From NCBI RefSeq assembly GCF_014773385.1, contig NZ_JACXAI010000034.1:1-64000 (forward strand): a stretch of DNA of 64,000 bases. The letters run 5' to 3'. The notes beneath the pieces were generated by a model. It was not told where the DNA came from, ran no database searches, and saw nothing but the letters and a program-made list of their open reading frames with translations. Origin of the DNA: Metabacillus arenae (lineage in GTDB: Bacteria; Bacillota; Bacilli; Bacillales; Bacillaceae). Positions 49,888 through 58,781 of the stretch are shown piece after piece. Within the stretch, counting starts at the first letter, position 1. The number at the start of each line of letters is the position of its first letter. A program made the position numbers and the translations under genes.

Positions 49888-51645
49888 ATGAAAATATTAG
49901 CTATTGCTCCCTATGAGGGATTAAAAGAGATTATGCTGGCGATGGGAAAAGCGGAAAATTTTGAATTACAAGTGGAAATAGGAGATTTAAAGCAAGGGGT
50001 AGCACTTTCTAAAGAGGCTTTGCTAAACGGAACGGACATTATTATTAGCCGTGGCGGGACTGCAGCCATGATTCAAAAAGAGATCTCACTTCCTGTTGTG
50101 GAAATAGAAGTTTCAGGATATGATATGCTCCGAGTGCTTACCTTTGTTAAAGATTATCCTGGTAAAACAGCTATTGTAGGTTTTTCACAGATATCCGAAG
50201 GTGCTGCTACTATATGTGAAATTCTTAATATTGAAATCTCTTCGTACACTATTAATAGTGAAGGAGAGGTAAAACCAAAGCTTGAAGCTTTAAAAAAAGA
50301 AGGATACCAGGTTATTATCGGTGATGTTATTACGGTTTCTGAAGCTGAAAAGCTTGGATTAAACGGATTTTTGCTGACCTCTGGGGAAGAAAGTGTAGGA
50401 AAAGCTTTTTCTAGTGCTAAAAAGTTGTATTCCTATATAAATAAAGTGAAGCAGCAATATACGATTCCATACCATCTGATAAAGGAAGAGGAAAAAGGAA
50501 TTGTTGTGCTGTCAGAGAAGAAAAGTAAGCTGTTTTCTAATAAATATTTTGATAGTAAGATTGGTGAAGACCTCTTAAAAAAAGAAGAATTTAATGTCGC
50601 TTTTGAAAACACCCACAAAACAGGAAGCTATTCTTCAATAATTGAGGACCAAGGGTTTTTTTGGGAGATTACTGGGGATCAGTTATCCATTGATTCTTCA
50701 AAAATGATAACTTTCAAGCTTACACAAAGCCCGTTTAATCAATCAAGCCTCCCTTCTGGATTGTCCATCGTATCTTATAATCAAGCGATATCAAAAGCGA
50801 TTAAAGTTTTTTTGTTAACGGACAATGATAAATTGAAGAAGACGATTGAATCAGCGTTGGCCTATCGTTCTAAAATTGAAAATATATGGATTTCTGGAGA
50901 AAAAGGAACAGGTAAAGAAAGCCTGGCATATTTTATTCATTTTCATGATACAACCACTTCTGAGCCTCTGCTAGTTCTCAATTGTGAGTTGATTGAAGAT
51001 GACAGCTGGGTTTCATTAGTAAACAAATCAGGATCAGAGAAAAATAAAACAACCGTGCTTCTTAAAAATATTGAAGCTATGCCTCTTCAGCTACAAAAAA
51101 AGCTTATGAATCAACTGAAAACAAATTCTTTACATGCTAATTTCATTGTCACTTCAAATGGTGACATTCATAAATATGTCCGCGATCATAAAATACTTCT
51201 TGATTTATATGACGAGCTGGCAAAATTGACGATTGAGCTCCCTCTTTTAAATGAAAGGATAGAGGATATTGAGATCATATCCAGACTGTTTATCCATGAT
51301 TTCAATACCCTGTACGGCAAACAAATCGTCGGAATCAGGAAAAACTCAATAGATATACTCCAGCAATTTAATTGGCGTGGAAATATTAATCAATTAAAGC
51401 AGGTTATTGGTAAATGTGTACTCTTGGCAAAGCAGCCTTATATTGAAAAAGAACTTATCCAGCATGTCCTCGATTCCGAGCAGATAAATAGTGGAAATGA
51501 AGAAATTGATTTGTCTGGTACTTTGGAGGAAATTGAAAATAGAATCATTCAGAAGGTTTGGCTTGAAGAAGGAATGAATCAGACCAAGACAGCTAAACGA
51601 TTGGGAATTAACCGCACTACACTTTGGAGGAAGCTTAAGGTTTAA
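49888..51645 (+). CDS. Regulator with PrpR-type N domain, AAA+ and Fis-type HTH, GAFTGA loop missing
   Basis: A 585-residue regulator. Domains: PrpR_N-type sensing domain (about 1-180: ILAIAPYEGLKEIMLAMGKA, DIIISRGGTAAMIQKEISLP, VPVVEIEVSGYDMLRVL); a PAS-like middle; an AAA+ region (about 310-510) with Walker A SGEKGTGKESLAYF; and a Fis-type helix-turn-helix at the end (MNQTKTAKRLGINRTTLWRK). The AAA+ core is shortened: between NCELIEDDSW and TTVLLKNIEAM the GAFTGA loop that touches sigma-54 is absent and Walker B is weak. It therefore probably does not activate sigma-54. It is followed by a terminator and then the acid-sugar operon, which it presumably controls. Confidence 0.85.
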   Translation: MKILAIAPYEGLKEIMLAMGKAENFELQVEIGDLKQGVALSKEALLNGTDIIISRGGTAAMIQKEISLPVVEIEVSGYDMLRVLTFVKDYPGKTAIVGFSQISEGAATICEILNIEISSYTINSEGEVKPKLEALKKEGYQVIIGDVITVSEAEKLGLNGFLLTSGEESVGKAFSSAKKLYSYINKVKQQYTIPYHLIKEEEKGIVVLSEKKSKLFSNKYFDSKIGEDLLKKEEFNVAFENTHKTGSYSSIIEDQGFFWEITGDQLSIDSSKMITFKLTQSPFNQSSLPSGLSIVSYNQAISKAIKVFLLTDNDKLKKTIESALAYRSKIENIWISGEKGTGKESLAYFIHFHDTTTSEPLLVLNCELIEDDSWVSLVNKSGSEKNKTTVLLKNIEAMPLQLQKKLMNQLKTNSLHANFIVTSNGDIHKYVRDHKILLDLYDELAKLTIELPLLNERIEDIEIISRLFIHDFNTLYGKQIVGIRKNSIDILQQFNWRGNINQLKQVIGKCVLLAKQPYIEKELIQHVLDSEQINSGNEEIDLSGTLEEIENRIIQKVWLEEGMNQTKTAKRLGINRTTLWRKLKV

Positions 51646-51672
51646 TGAAGTGAATCGGCATCTATACATGAG

Positions 51673-51698
51673 AGCTCGTCATCCCGACGAGCTTTTTT
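51673..51698 (+). terminator. Terminator after the PrpR-like regulator
   Basis: AGCTCGTC and GACGAGCT are perfect 8-bp arms followed by TTTTTT, 28 bases after the stop codon. Confidence 0.85.
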
Positions 51699-51721
51699 AT
51701 TGTTTAAAAATGAAACAATTT

Positions 51722-51763
51722 TGTTGATTATCTATTTATTTATCACAATAATGTTGATTATTG
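51722..51763. promoter_or_regulatory. Candidate operator of the acid-sugar operon
   Basis: TGTTGATTAT occurs twice in direct orientation, at 51722 and 51752, exactly 30 bases (three helix turns) apart. The second copy is inside an inverted repeat CAATAAT (51746-51752) / ATTATTG (51757-51763). The second site overlaps the proposed -35. The likely ligand is the regulator encoded at 49888. Confidence 0.5.
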
Positions 51764-51782
51764 TAACACTTAATAATATAAT
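51754..51782 (+). promoter_or_regulatory. Sigma-A-like promoter of the acid-sugar operon
   Basis: -35 TTGATT (51754-51759), 17-base spacer, -10 TATAAT (51777-51782). There is no TGGCAC-N5-TTGCA sequence in the region, so sigma-54 is not expected. Confidence 0.5.
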
Positions 51783-51786
51783 AACC

Positions 51787-51801
51787 TTGAAAACGCTTTT
51801 A
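51787..51801 (+). promoter_or_regulatory. CcpA cre site
   Basis: TTGAAAACGCTTTTA matches the Bacillus cre consensus WTGNAANCGNWNNCW at all but one fixed position (T for C at position 14). It lies just after the -10 box, near the expected transcription start, a position at which CcpA represses. Glucose repression of the operon is therefore predicted. Confidence 0.6.
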
Positions 51802-51814
51802 GGAGGTATATGTT

Positions 51815-52702
51815 TTGAAATTAAAAGGGATTTTTCCTGCTATGCTTACTCCCCTAACCAAAGACCAACAAGTTAACGAAGATGTTCTTCGTCAATTGAC
51901 GAACCACTTTATCCAATCAGGTGTCCATGGCATTTTTGCCTTAGGAACAAATGGTGAATTTCATTTATTTAATAATAAAGAAAAAGTTCGTATTGCAAAA
52001 GTCATCATTGAAGAAGCAGCCGGAAGAGTACCTATTATGATAGGTACAGGAGGAAACAGTACTGAAGAAGTCATTGAGCTTTCAAAAATGATGGAAGAGG
52101 CTGGCGCAGATGCACTTTCCATTATTACTCCATTTTTTATACCGCCTACACAGAAAGAATTGTTGGATCACTACAAAGCAATAGCAAATGAGTCAAATCT
52201 TCCTGTGCTTTTGTACAACATTCCTTCAAAAACCGGGATAAACATTCATGCTGAAATTGTTGCAGAGCTTGCAGACGTTCCAAATATTGCGGGAATTAAG
52301 GACAGCAGTGGTCAATTTGAAAATATTTTAGCCTTTATTGAGGCAACTAAGAACAAGGATTTCGCTGTATTTGCCGGTACAGATTCGCTTATTTTGAAGA
52401 CCTTGTCAGCAGGCGGTAAAGGAGCGGTTGCCGCTACAGCCAACATGCTTCCTGAAACGGTTGTAGCCATTTATAACCATTGGCACGAAGGAAACATCAA
52501 TCAAGCAGAAATTGAACAAGAGAAGCTGCAGCCGCTAAGAGATACCTTTGCATACGGAACGATTCCATCTTCATTAAAGAAAGCAACCGATCTATACGGA
52601 ATACCTGTAGGACCACCTAAGCTTCCAGTGAAGGAACCGACAGGCGATGCGTTAGAAAAAATTAAACTAATGGTAGATTCCTATAAAAAGAATCTCAAAT
52701 AG
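51815..52702 (+). CDS. DapA-family aldolase/dehydratase
   Basis: A 295-residue class-I (Schiff base) lyase of the dihydrodipicolinate synthase/N-acetylneuraminate lyase superfamily. It starts with TTG after AGGAGG. Motifs: GIFPAMLTPL, the GTNGEF loop, LLYNIPSKTGI with the catalytic Tyr, and AGIKDSSGQ with the Schiff-base Lys. Members act on 2-keto-3-deoxy sugar acids, 4-hydroxy-2-ketoacids or related compounds; true DapA is unlikely because the gene heads a catabolic operon. It probably makes pyruvate or an aldehyde from a keto acid, inferred from context. Confidence 0.82.
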   Translation: MKLKGIFPAMLTPLTKDQQVNEDVLRQLTNHFIQSGVHGIFALGTNGEFHLFNNKEKVRIAKVIIEEAAGRVPIMIGTGGNSTEEVIELSKMMEEAGADALSIITPFFIPPTQKELLDHYKAIANESNLPVLLYNIPSKTGINIHAEIVAELADVPNIAGIKDSSGQFENILAFIEATKNKDFAVFAGTDSLILKTLSAGGKGAVAATANMLPETVVAIYNHWHEGNINQAEIEQEKLQPLRDTFAYGTIPSSLKKATDLYGIPVGPPKLPVKEPTGDALEKIKLMVDSYKKNLK

Positions 52703-52718
52703 ATTAAGAGGTGATCCA

Positions 52719-53885
52719 ATGCAGAATCTATACCAATTTCAAACAGCAGAACGAATCATAGCAGGAGAAAATTCCTTTCAAAAGGCAGCAGATCATATTT
52801 CCTTGTTAGGAACGGACATAAAAAACATTCTGCTGGTGACACAGCCATCGATGAAACGATTAGGCTTTGCAGATGAATTAAAAAACCAATTAACGAATAA
52901 AGGCATCCATGTAGATGTAAATATCCAAATTCAACCTGAGCCAACCCTTGAAAACATTGAAGAAGTATTTTCCGAGGTTTCGAAAAACAGCTATGACATT
53001 GTCGTTGGCTTAGGCGGCGGAAGTATTTTGGACAGTACGAAGATTCTTTCAGTCTTAATGACAAACGATTGTTCCATCGAAAGCATTCTTGGGACAGATT
53101 TGGTCCAACATCCAGGAATTCCAACTGTTCTAATCCCTACAACTTCCGGAACAGGTGCAGAGGTGACCCCGAATGCAATTGTGACCCTGCCTGATAAAGA
53201 ATTAAAAATAGGTGTAGTCAGTAAGCATCTCTATCCAAAACTGGTCATTATGGATCCAGTTTTAACCGTCAGCCTGCCAAAAGAAATTACTGCCGCAACT
53301 GGAATGGATGCTTTCACTCATTCTTTAGAATCCTTTATTAGTAACAAAGCAAATCCAATCAGTGACATGTTTGCTTTAGAGTCCATACGCCTAATATCCT
53401 CGAGCATTCTAGAAGCCTATCAACAGGGAGACTCTGTAAGAGCACGTGAAAATATGCTAATTGGCTCAATGTATGGCGGAATGGCATTGTCAAGCGCTGG
53501 AACTGCTGCCGTTCACGCTCTTGCCTATCCCCTTGGAGGCAAATATAAGATTACCCATGGTGTAGCAAACTCAATGCTTCTGCCGCATGTTATGGAATTT
53601 AATATGGATGCTGTTGTTCATCGATTGTCCTTGGTGGCGGAGCCAATGGGCATTATCACTTTAGGCATGTCAAAAGAACAAGCAGCAGCTAAAGTAGTGG
53701 AGAAAATTAAAAGCTGGACTTATCACCTGAACATCCCTCAGGATTTAAAAGAATACGGCGTGAAAGACAAGAATCTCGAGGAGCTCGCGTATTCCGCTTC
53801 TCAGGTAACAAGACTTTTGAACAATAACCCTAAGACTGTAGAGATGAAAGATATGAAAATGATATACAAAAAATTACTAGCATAG
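52719..53885 (+). CDS. Iron-containing alcohol dehydrogenase
   Basis: A 388-residue group-III (Fe-dependent) dehydrogenase. The NAD-binding domain has VVGLGGGSILDSTKILSVL, followed by IPTTSGTGAEVTPNAIV; the metal site includes GMDAFTHSLESF and AVHALAYPLGGKYKITHGVA then NSMLLPHV, which contain the conserved Asp and His ligands. Length is normal. It starts 16 bp after the DapA-like gene. It may oxidise a hydroxy group of the acid sugar or reduce an aldehyde produced by the aldolase; substrate unknown. Confidence 0.9.
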   Translation: MQNLYQFQTAERIIAGENSFQKAADHISLLGTDIKNILLVTQPSMKRLGFADELKNQLTNKGIHVDVNIQIQPEPTLENIEEVFSEVSKNSYDIVVGLGGGSILDSTKILSVLMTNDCSIESILGTDLVQHPGIPTVLIPTTSGTGAEVTPNAIVTLPDKELKIGVVSKHLYPKLVIMDPVLTVSLPKEITAATGMDAFTHSLESFISNKANPISDMFALESIRLISSSILEAYQQGDSVRARENMLIGSMYGGMALSSAGTAAVHALAYPLGGKYKITHGVANSMLLPHVMEFNMDAVVHRLSLVAEPMGIITLGMSKEQAAAKVVEKIKSWTYHLNIPQDLKEYGVKDKNLEELAYSASQVTRLLNNNPKTVEMKDMKMIYKKLLA

Positions 53886-53900
53886 TAGAGTGATAAAACC

Positions 53901-55187
53901 ATGAGATTCGCAGTAATAGCAGATGACTTAACAGGTGCAAGTGATTGCAGCGGACAGTTGATCCAATTTGGGTTACATGTTTCTGTGATGATAAAACCTT
54001 CTTCAGGATTGATTCAGGAACGAGATGTGTTGGTCTTTAATTCTGACAGCAGATCTCTTTCTGGGAGCGGGGCCTATCAAAAAGTCAGGGATATCTGTGA
54101 CAAAATAAAGGGTTTACCCATTGATATCCTTTACAAAAAAATAGACAGCACGATGAGAGGGAATATCGGTCAGGAGCTTAATGCAATAAAAGATGTGTTT
54201 CAGCCTGATTTTGTCTTTATAGCACCAGCTTATCCACAAATGGGACGGCAGGTGATCGATGGAATTCATTATTTGAATCACACTCAGATTCATGAAACTG
54301 AATTTTCGACAGATCCTAAAACCCCTGTCACTGAATCATACATTCCAAAACTAATCCAATGCCAATCTAATCAAAAAACCGGCCTTTTATCATACAGGGA
54401 TTTACGAAAAGGAATCACCCATGTTTCAGATCGTCTAGTTGGATTTAAAAAAGAAAATATCTCTTATATAGTAGTGGATTCGATTGAAGATTCAGATTTA
54501 GAGCTCTTCACCCAAATGGTCAGTCAAATGAAATACTCAGTTATTTGGACAGGATCTGCATGTCTTATGAACTATCTACCAAAGGCTTACGGATTAGAAT
54601 CGGTGAACCCTGAATGGTCAATATCAAAATCAAATACACCGGTATTCCTTGTAATTGGCAGCGTTAGTAAAGTGGGAAGAAAACAGCTCAGCCATTTACT
54701 TCTTAGCAAAGAAGCTATCGGGGTAGAATTGCAATCCTCGGCAGTTATTCAAGATGAAATGACCAAGCAGAAAGAAATAGAACGTTTGAAAAAAGAAATA
54801 AAAGAAGCGTTTTTAGCCAATAGAAATGTAGCGTTCTTTTCTTGCGGGAATGTAAAGGAAACACATGAAGCTGGCGAAAAATACGGATTAAACCAAGTTG
54901 AAATCAGTAATGAGATTTCTAGAATCCTTGGGCAAACAGCAGCTCAGGTTATTAAAGAATGTAAGGTTCATCATCTATTTCTCACCGGTGGTGATACCGC
55001 TTATCAGGTAATGGATCAACTGGGGGTCAATGAATTTCAAGTTATTAATGAAATCGAGCCCGGTATTCCAATTGGAAAGCTAAGTAATTATGAAGATATG
55101 TATGCTGTAACGAAAGCAGGAAACTTCGGGACAGTAGAGGTTTTATCAAAAGCAGTACATCTATTGCAGGGGAGGATAAATACATGA
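53901..55187 (+). CDS. DUF1537 four-carbon acid sugar kinase (OtnK/DtnK type)
   Basis: A 428-residue ATP-dependent kinase of the DUF1537 family, which phosphorylates C4 sugar acids such as D-threonate or D-erythronate at O4. N-terminal domain: RFAVIADDLTGASDCSGQLI, VFNSDSRSLSG and YKKIDSTMRGNIGQELNAI; the C-terminal nucleotide-binding domain includes HHLFLTGGDTAYQVMDQLGV and EIEPGIPIGKL. Length and motifs are complete. Its stop overlaps the next gene (ATGA), the PdxA2-like enzyme, exactly as in described C4 acid-sugar pathways where the kinase and PdxA2 act in sequence. Confidence 0.88.
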   Translation: MRFAVIADDLTGASDCSGQLIQFGLHVSVMIKPSSGLIQERDVLVFNSDSRSLSGSGAYQKVRDICDKIKGLPIDILYKKIDSTMRGNIGQELNAIKDVFQPDFVFIAPAYPQMGRQVIDGIHYLNHTQIHETEFSTDPKTPVTESYIPKLIQCQSNQKTGLLSYRDLRKGITHVSDRLVGFKKENISYIVVDSIEDSDLELFTQMVSQMKYSVIWTGSACLMNYLPKAYGLESVNPEWSISKSNTPVFLVIGSVSKVGRKQLSHLLLSKEAIGVELQSSAVIQDEMTKQKEIERLKKEIKEAFLANRNVAFFSCGNVKETHEAGEKYGLNQVEISNEISRILGQTAAQVIKECKVHHLFLTGGDTAYQVMDQLGVNEFQVINEIEPGIPIGKLSNYEDMYAVTKAGNFGTVEVLSKAVHLLQGRINT

Positions 55188-56179
55188 AAAAGCCTGTCAT
55201 AGGAATTACAATGGGGGATGCATCCGGGGTTGGGCCTGAAATAATTATCAAAGCACTTAGTCATTCCTCCATCTATGAAATATGCACACCAATTGTCATA
55301 GGAGATTTTAAATTATTAGTACGAGCCGTTCAGCTAACTGAATCAAGGGCTGAACTGCACCGTATCGCAGATGTTAAGGAAAGCAGGTCTCAATATGGCA
55401 TCATCGATTGCCTTGATATTGATTTACTTCCACATGATTTGCCCATTGGAGCTGTGTCTTCTGAAGCTGGCAATGCCGCATTTCACTTTTTGAAAAAAGC
55501 TGTCAATCTCGCACAAAACGGCGACATACAGGCTATTTGCACTGCGCCTTTAAACAAGGAAGCCTTGCATAAAGGCGGGCATATTTATCCTGGCCATACA
55601 GAGATACTTGCAGATTTAACCGGCACAAAGGATTATTCCATGATGCTGTCTTCACCCAACCTTAAAGTCATTCACCTGACAACCCATCAGGGATTATTAG
55701 AAGCTATTCAGTCGATTACACCTGAGAGAACATATAAAGTTATTAAACTAGCGCATAAAACTCTTACAAGTGCAGGAATGGAGAATCCTAAAATTGCTGT
55801 ATGCGGAATTAATCCGCACGCTGGTGAAAACGGTCTATTTGGAAATAGAGAAGAAGAAAAGCAACTGATTCCAGGTATTGAAAAAGCAGCTTTAGAAGGT
55901 ATTGAAGTAACTGGCCCATATCCCGCAGATACATTATTCTTTAGAGCGGTCAGAGGAGATTTTGACATAGTCATTGCCTGTTACCATGATCAAGGTCATG
56001 TTCCAATAAAGGTATTGGGTCTTGATGAAGGCGTCAATATTACATTGGGATTAAACGGAAACATTATTAGAACTTCAGTCGACCACGGAACAGCATTTGA
56101 TATTGCAGGAAAAAACTTGGCCGATGAGCGCAGTATGATAGAAGCCATTCGTGCGGCCGCAAATCTATCACCAAAATAA
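55184..56179 (+). CDS. PdxA2-like 4-phosphate dehydrogenase/decarboxylase
   Basis: A 331-residue member of the PdxA family, NAD-dependent and metal-dependent. PdxA2 in acid-sugar operons oxidises and decarboxylates 4-phospho-D-threonate or -erythronate to dihydroxyacetone phosphate. Motifs: GITMGDASGVGPEIIIKAL, YPGHTEILADLTG, AVCGINPHAGENGLFGNREE and CYHDQGHVPIKVLG, which hold the metal-binding His residues. The ATG overlaps the kinase stop. Role in B6 synthesis is unlikely because of its operon. Confidence 0.9.
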   Translation: MKKPVIGITMGDASGVGPEIIIKALSHSSIYEICTPIVIGDFKLLVRAVQLTESRAELHRIADVKESRSQYGIIDCLDIDLLPHDLPIGAVSSEAGNAAFHFLKKAVNLAQNGDIQAICTAPLNKEALHKGGHIYPGHTEILADLTGTKDYSMMLSSPNLKVIHLTTHQGLLEAIQSITPERTYKVIKLAHKTLTSAGMENPKIAVCGINPHAGENGLFGNREEEKQLIPGIEKAALEGIEVTGPYPADTLFFRAVRGDFDIVIACYHDQGHVPIKVLGLDEGVNITLGLNGNIIRTSVDHGTAFDIAGKNLADERSMIEAIRAAANLSPK

Positions 56180-56197
56180 AATCATGGAGGTTTTTAA

Positions 56198-57145
56198 ATG
56201 AAAGTGGTTTGTACTTCACCTTCATTTGCAAAGTATTCTGACGAACCCGTTCAATACCTCACAGAAAATGGCATTGAACTAATCAGGCTGCCTGCAGATA
56301 TTGAAGAGGAAGAATTTATTAGGCAATCAAAAGATGCGTATGCCGCAATCGTAGCTTTTAATCGAATCAACGAAAACGTTCTTGAACAATTGCCGAACTT
56401 AACAATCATCTGCAAGCACGGTGTTGGCGTCGACAATATTGATCTTCCTGCAGCAAAAAAGAGGAATGTATTCGTAACGAATGTCCCTAATGCCAATAAG
56501 CATGCTGTAGCAGATTATGCTTTCGGTTTAATGCTGGCTCTTGCGAGGAAAATCCCACAAGGAGTTCAGCAGACCAAAAATGGAGAATGGCCAAGAATTT
56601 TCGGTTCAGATGTATATGGCAAAACCATTGGAATTGTAGGACTGGGGATGATTGGGAAAGAAGTCGCCAAAAGAGCTAAGGGCTTTAATATGAATATTTT
56701 GGCATTTGATCCATACCCTGATCAAACTTTTGCAGCAGAATACCAAGTAGAATACGTTGAGTTAACAGAACTGTTAAAGAACAGTGACTTTGTCACCCTT
56801 CACATGCCTTTGATTGAGGAAACGAAAAATCTGATTAGCAAAGCCCAATTCCAACTAATGAAAAAAAATGCTTTTTTAGTTAATGCTTCAAGGGGTTGTA
56901 TTGTTTCAGAAGAGGACTTATACGATGCCTTAATTAACAAAGAGATTGCTGGTGCTGCGTTGGATGTATTTGCCTTAGAGCCTTTGGAGAGTTCCCCTCT
57001 CTACGACCTTGACCAATTCATTGCAATGCCTCATGCAGCAGGTTATACAAGTGATGCAGTAAATACACTCGGTATGGTTTGTGTTAAAAATATTGTGGAT
57101 GTTTTAAATCATCGAAAAACACCTCAGTATATGGTAAATACTTAA
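56198..57145 (+). CDS. 2-hydroxyacid dehydrogenase, PGDH-like
   Basis: A 315-residue NAD-dependent D-2-hydroxyacid dehydrogenase. It has the NAD motif GIVGLGMIGKEVAKRAKGF, the catalytic NASRGCIVSEEDLYDALI (Arg), ALDVFALEPL (Glu) and MPHAAGYT (His). The first domain ICKHGVGVDNIDLPAAKKRN is typical of the phosphoglycerate dehydrogenase group without ACT domains. It follows the PdxA2-like gene by 18 bp and probably oxidises a 2-hydroxyacid substrate or an epimer to the keto acid used by the other enzymes. Confidence 0.9.
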   Translation: MKVVCTSPSFAKYSDEPVQYLTENGIELIRLPADIEEEEFIRQSKDAYAAIVAFNRINENVLEQLPNLTIICKHGVGVDNIDLPAAKKRNVFVTNVPNANKHAVADYAFGLMLALARKIPQGVQQTKNGEWPRIFGSDVYGKTIGIVGLGMIGKEVAKRAKGFNMNILAFDPYPDQTFAAEYQVEYVELTELLKNSDFVTLHMPLIEETKNLISKAQFQLMKKNAFLVNASRGCIVSEEDLYDALINKEIAGAALDVFALEPLESSPLYDLDQFIAMPHAAGYTSDAVNTLGMVCVKNIVDVLNHRKTPQYMVNT

Positions 57146-57172
57146 TAACAGAGACAAAGGGGCGTAAAGAAA

Positions 57173-58459
57173 TTGAACACAGATCATCTGTCTGGTAAAA
57201 GAACAAAAGTTAGGTGGATTGTGGCATCCATGATGTGGACAGCCATTGCCATTAACTATATTGATAGAACAGTATTATCTGCGGCAGCACCTTATATTAC
57301 AGAAGAATTCAATTTAACTGCGGGTCAAATGGGAATTATCATGTCAGGATTTTTCTGGTCTTATGCTTTGCTGCAGCTTCCATCAGGTTATGCAGCAGAT
57401 AAATACGGCCAGAAAAAAACACTAGGAATTGCAGTTGTATGGTGGTCTTTAGCAACTGCAGTTACAGGTCTTGCAACTGGCTTTAAATCTTTACTTGGAC
57501 TTCGAGTGGCACTTGGGGTCGGAGAAGCAGCTGCTTATCCAAGCAATGCGGGTATTTCATCAAAATGGTTCCCGGATAAGGAAAGGGCTACAGTTGCAGG
57601 AATTTTTGACAGCGGTTCCAAATTTGGAGGTGCTGTGGCTATGCCTTTAATTGTATGGCTTATCTCTTTATATGACTGGAAATGGACATTTGTCATCATT
57701 GGATCATTAGGGATTGTTTGGGGAATTATATGGTTATTCTTTTTTAAAGATAATCCAGAAGATCACAAATTAGTAAATGAAGCAGAGCTTAAATATATTC
57801 GAGATGGTCAGGAAAAAAAAGAAGGCACAGACAAAGTAATGCCAATGAAATGGTATCAGTTGTTAAAACATAGGAATATTTGGGCGATGTGTATTGGGTT
57901 CTTTATGATTAACTATAATTCCTATTTCTTTATTACCTGGCTGCCAACCTATCTAGTACAGGAACGCGGCATGAATTTAATTGAAATGGGCATCATTGCA
58001 TCTCTTCCTTTGCTAACAGCAATGGTGGTAGAGGTCATTGCGGGGTGGACATCTGATAAAATTTACTCCAAAGGGCTTCTCTCCTTAACAGCCACCAGAA
58101 AATTATTTTTAATTATTGGGCTTTTGATGGCAGCTTGTATCGGTTTTGCCGCATTTGCAGAATCAGCTGTTCTTGCTGTTGTCCTTTTATGTATTGCAAA
58201 ATCAGGGACAACTGTAGCTGCTTCACAGGTTTGGGCACTTCCTAGTGAAGTAGCCCCGAAAAACATGACATCTATGGTAGCAGGTATGCAAAATACTGTA
58301 TCAAATATGGGTGGAGTAGTCGGACCGATCGTTACAGGATTTATAGTCGGTGCGACAGGCTCCTTCGTTCCTGCCCTGCTTTTTTCAGCAGCCCTCATCG
58401 TTATAGGGATTTTAAACTATGCTTTCTTTCTTGGGAAAGTTAAACCTATCGAAGCTTAA
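57173..58459 (+). CDS. MFS anion:cation symporter, acid-sugar importer
   Basis: A 428-residue, 12-helix major-facilitator protein of the ACS (anion:cation symporter) family, the group that imports hexuronates, galactonate, glucarate and phthalate. Signature: AINYIDRTVLSAAAPYITEE, GFFWSYALLQLPSGYAADKY, GLRVALGVGEAAAYPSNAGI and SKWFPDKERATVAGIFDSG. It starts with TTG about ten bases after AAGGGGCG. As the last gene of the operon it should bring in the acid sugar by proton symport. The exact substrate cannot be told from sequence. Confidence 0.9.
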   Translation: MNTDHLSGKRTKVRWIVASMMWTAIAINYIDRTVLSAAAPYITEEFNLTAGQMGIIMSGFFWSYALLQLPSGYAADKYGQKKTLGIAVVWWSLATAVTGLATGFKSLLGLRVALGVGEAAAYPSNAGISSKWFPDKERATVAGIFDSGSKFGGAVAMPLIVWLISLYDWKWTFVIIGSLGIVWGIIWLFFFKDNPEDHKLVNEAELKYIRDGQEKKEGTDKVMPMKWYQLLKHRNIWAMCIGFFMINYNSYFFITWLPTYLVQERGMNLIEMGIIASLPLLTAMVVEVIAGWTSDKIYSKGLLSLTATRKLFLIIGLLMAACIGFAAFAESAVLAVVLLCIAKSGTTVAASQVWALPSEVAPKNMTSMVAGMQNTVSNMGGVVGPIVTGFIVGATGSFVPALLFSAALIVIGILNYAFFLGKVKPIEA

Positions 58460-58781
58460 TCTTGTATTCCATACCTTTCCCAGTTGGTGTTTAGATAAGG
58501 TCTTTATAGATTTAATGCTGTATGATTTAGATAATGTCATAGATCATTGATTTTAAAAAAACTTCTAATTTATAAGTATAGCAATTACCAAAATTGGCAA
58601 ACATAATAACGTATCCCCCCCTTTACCCAATAAATATTCTTGGTCGTCTTTCATAAGGCGGCCCCTTTTTTTGCTCAAAAAATGAGTTACTCAAGTTTTT
58701 GAAATTTAAGCTGAAGCACTATACGCTTTCTGTCTTTTTACATACGTTATAAAGTACGTTTTTAAGACAGGAGGAACTCTA
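58460..58781. other. Non-coding region with terminator
   Basis: No gene is supported. It contains the operon terminator at 58642-58672, and AGGAGGAA at its end belongs to the small gene at 58782. Confidence 0.5.
58642..58672 (+). terminator. Terminator of the acid-sugar operon
   Basis: GGTCGTCTT and AAGGCGGCC form a 9-bp stem with G-U pairs and a four-base loop, followed by TTTTTTT. Confidence 0.7.

Noticed and set aside
49888-51645. Ordinary sigma-54 activator call for the PrpR-like protein
   Set aside because: The GAFTGA loop is absent and the target promoter has no -24/-12 element.
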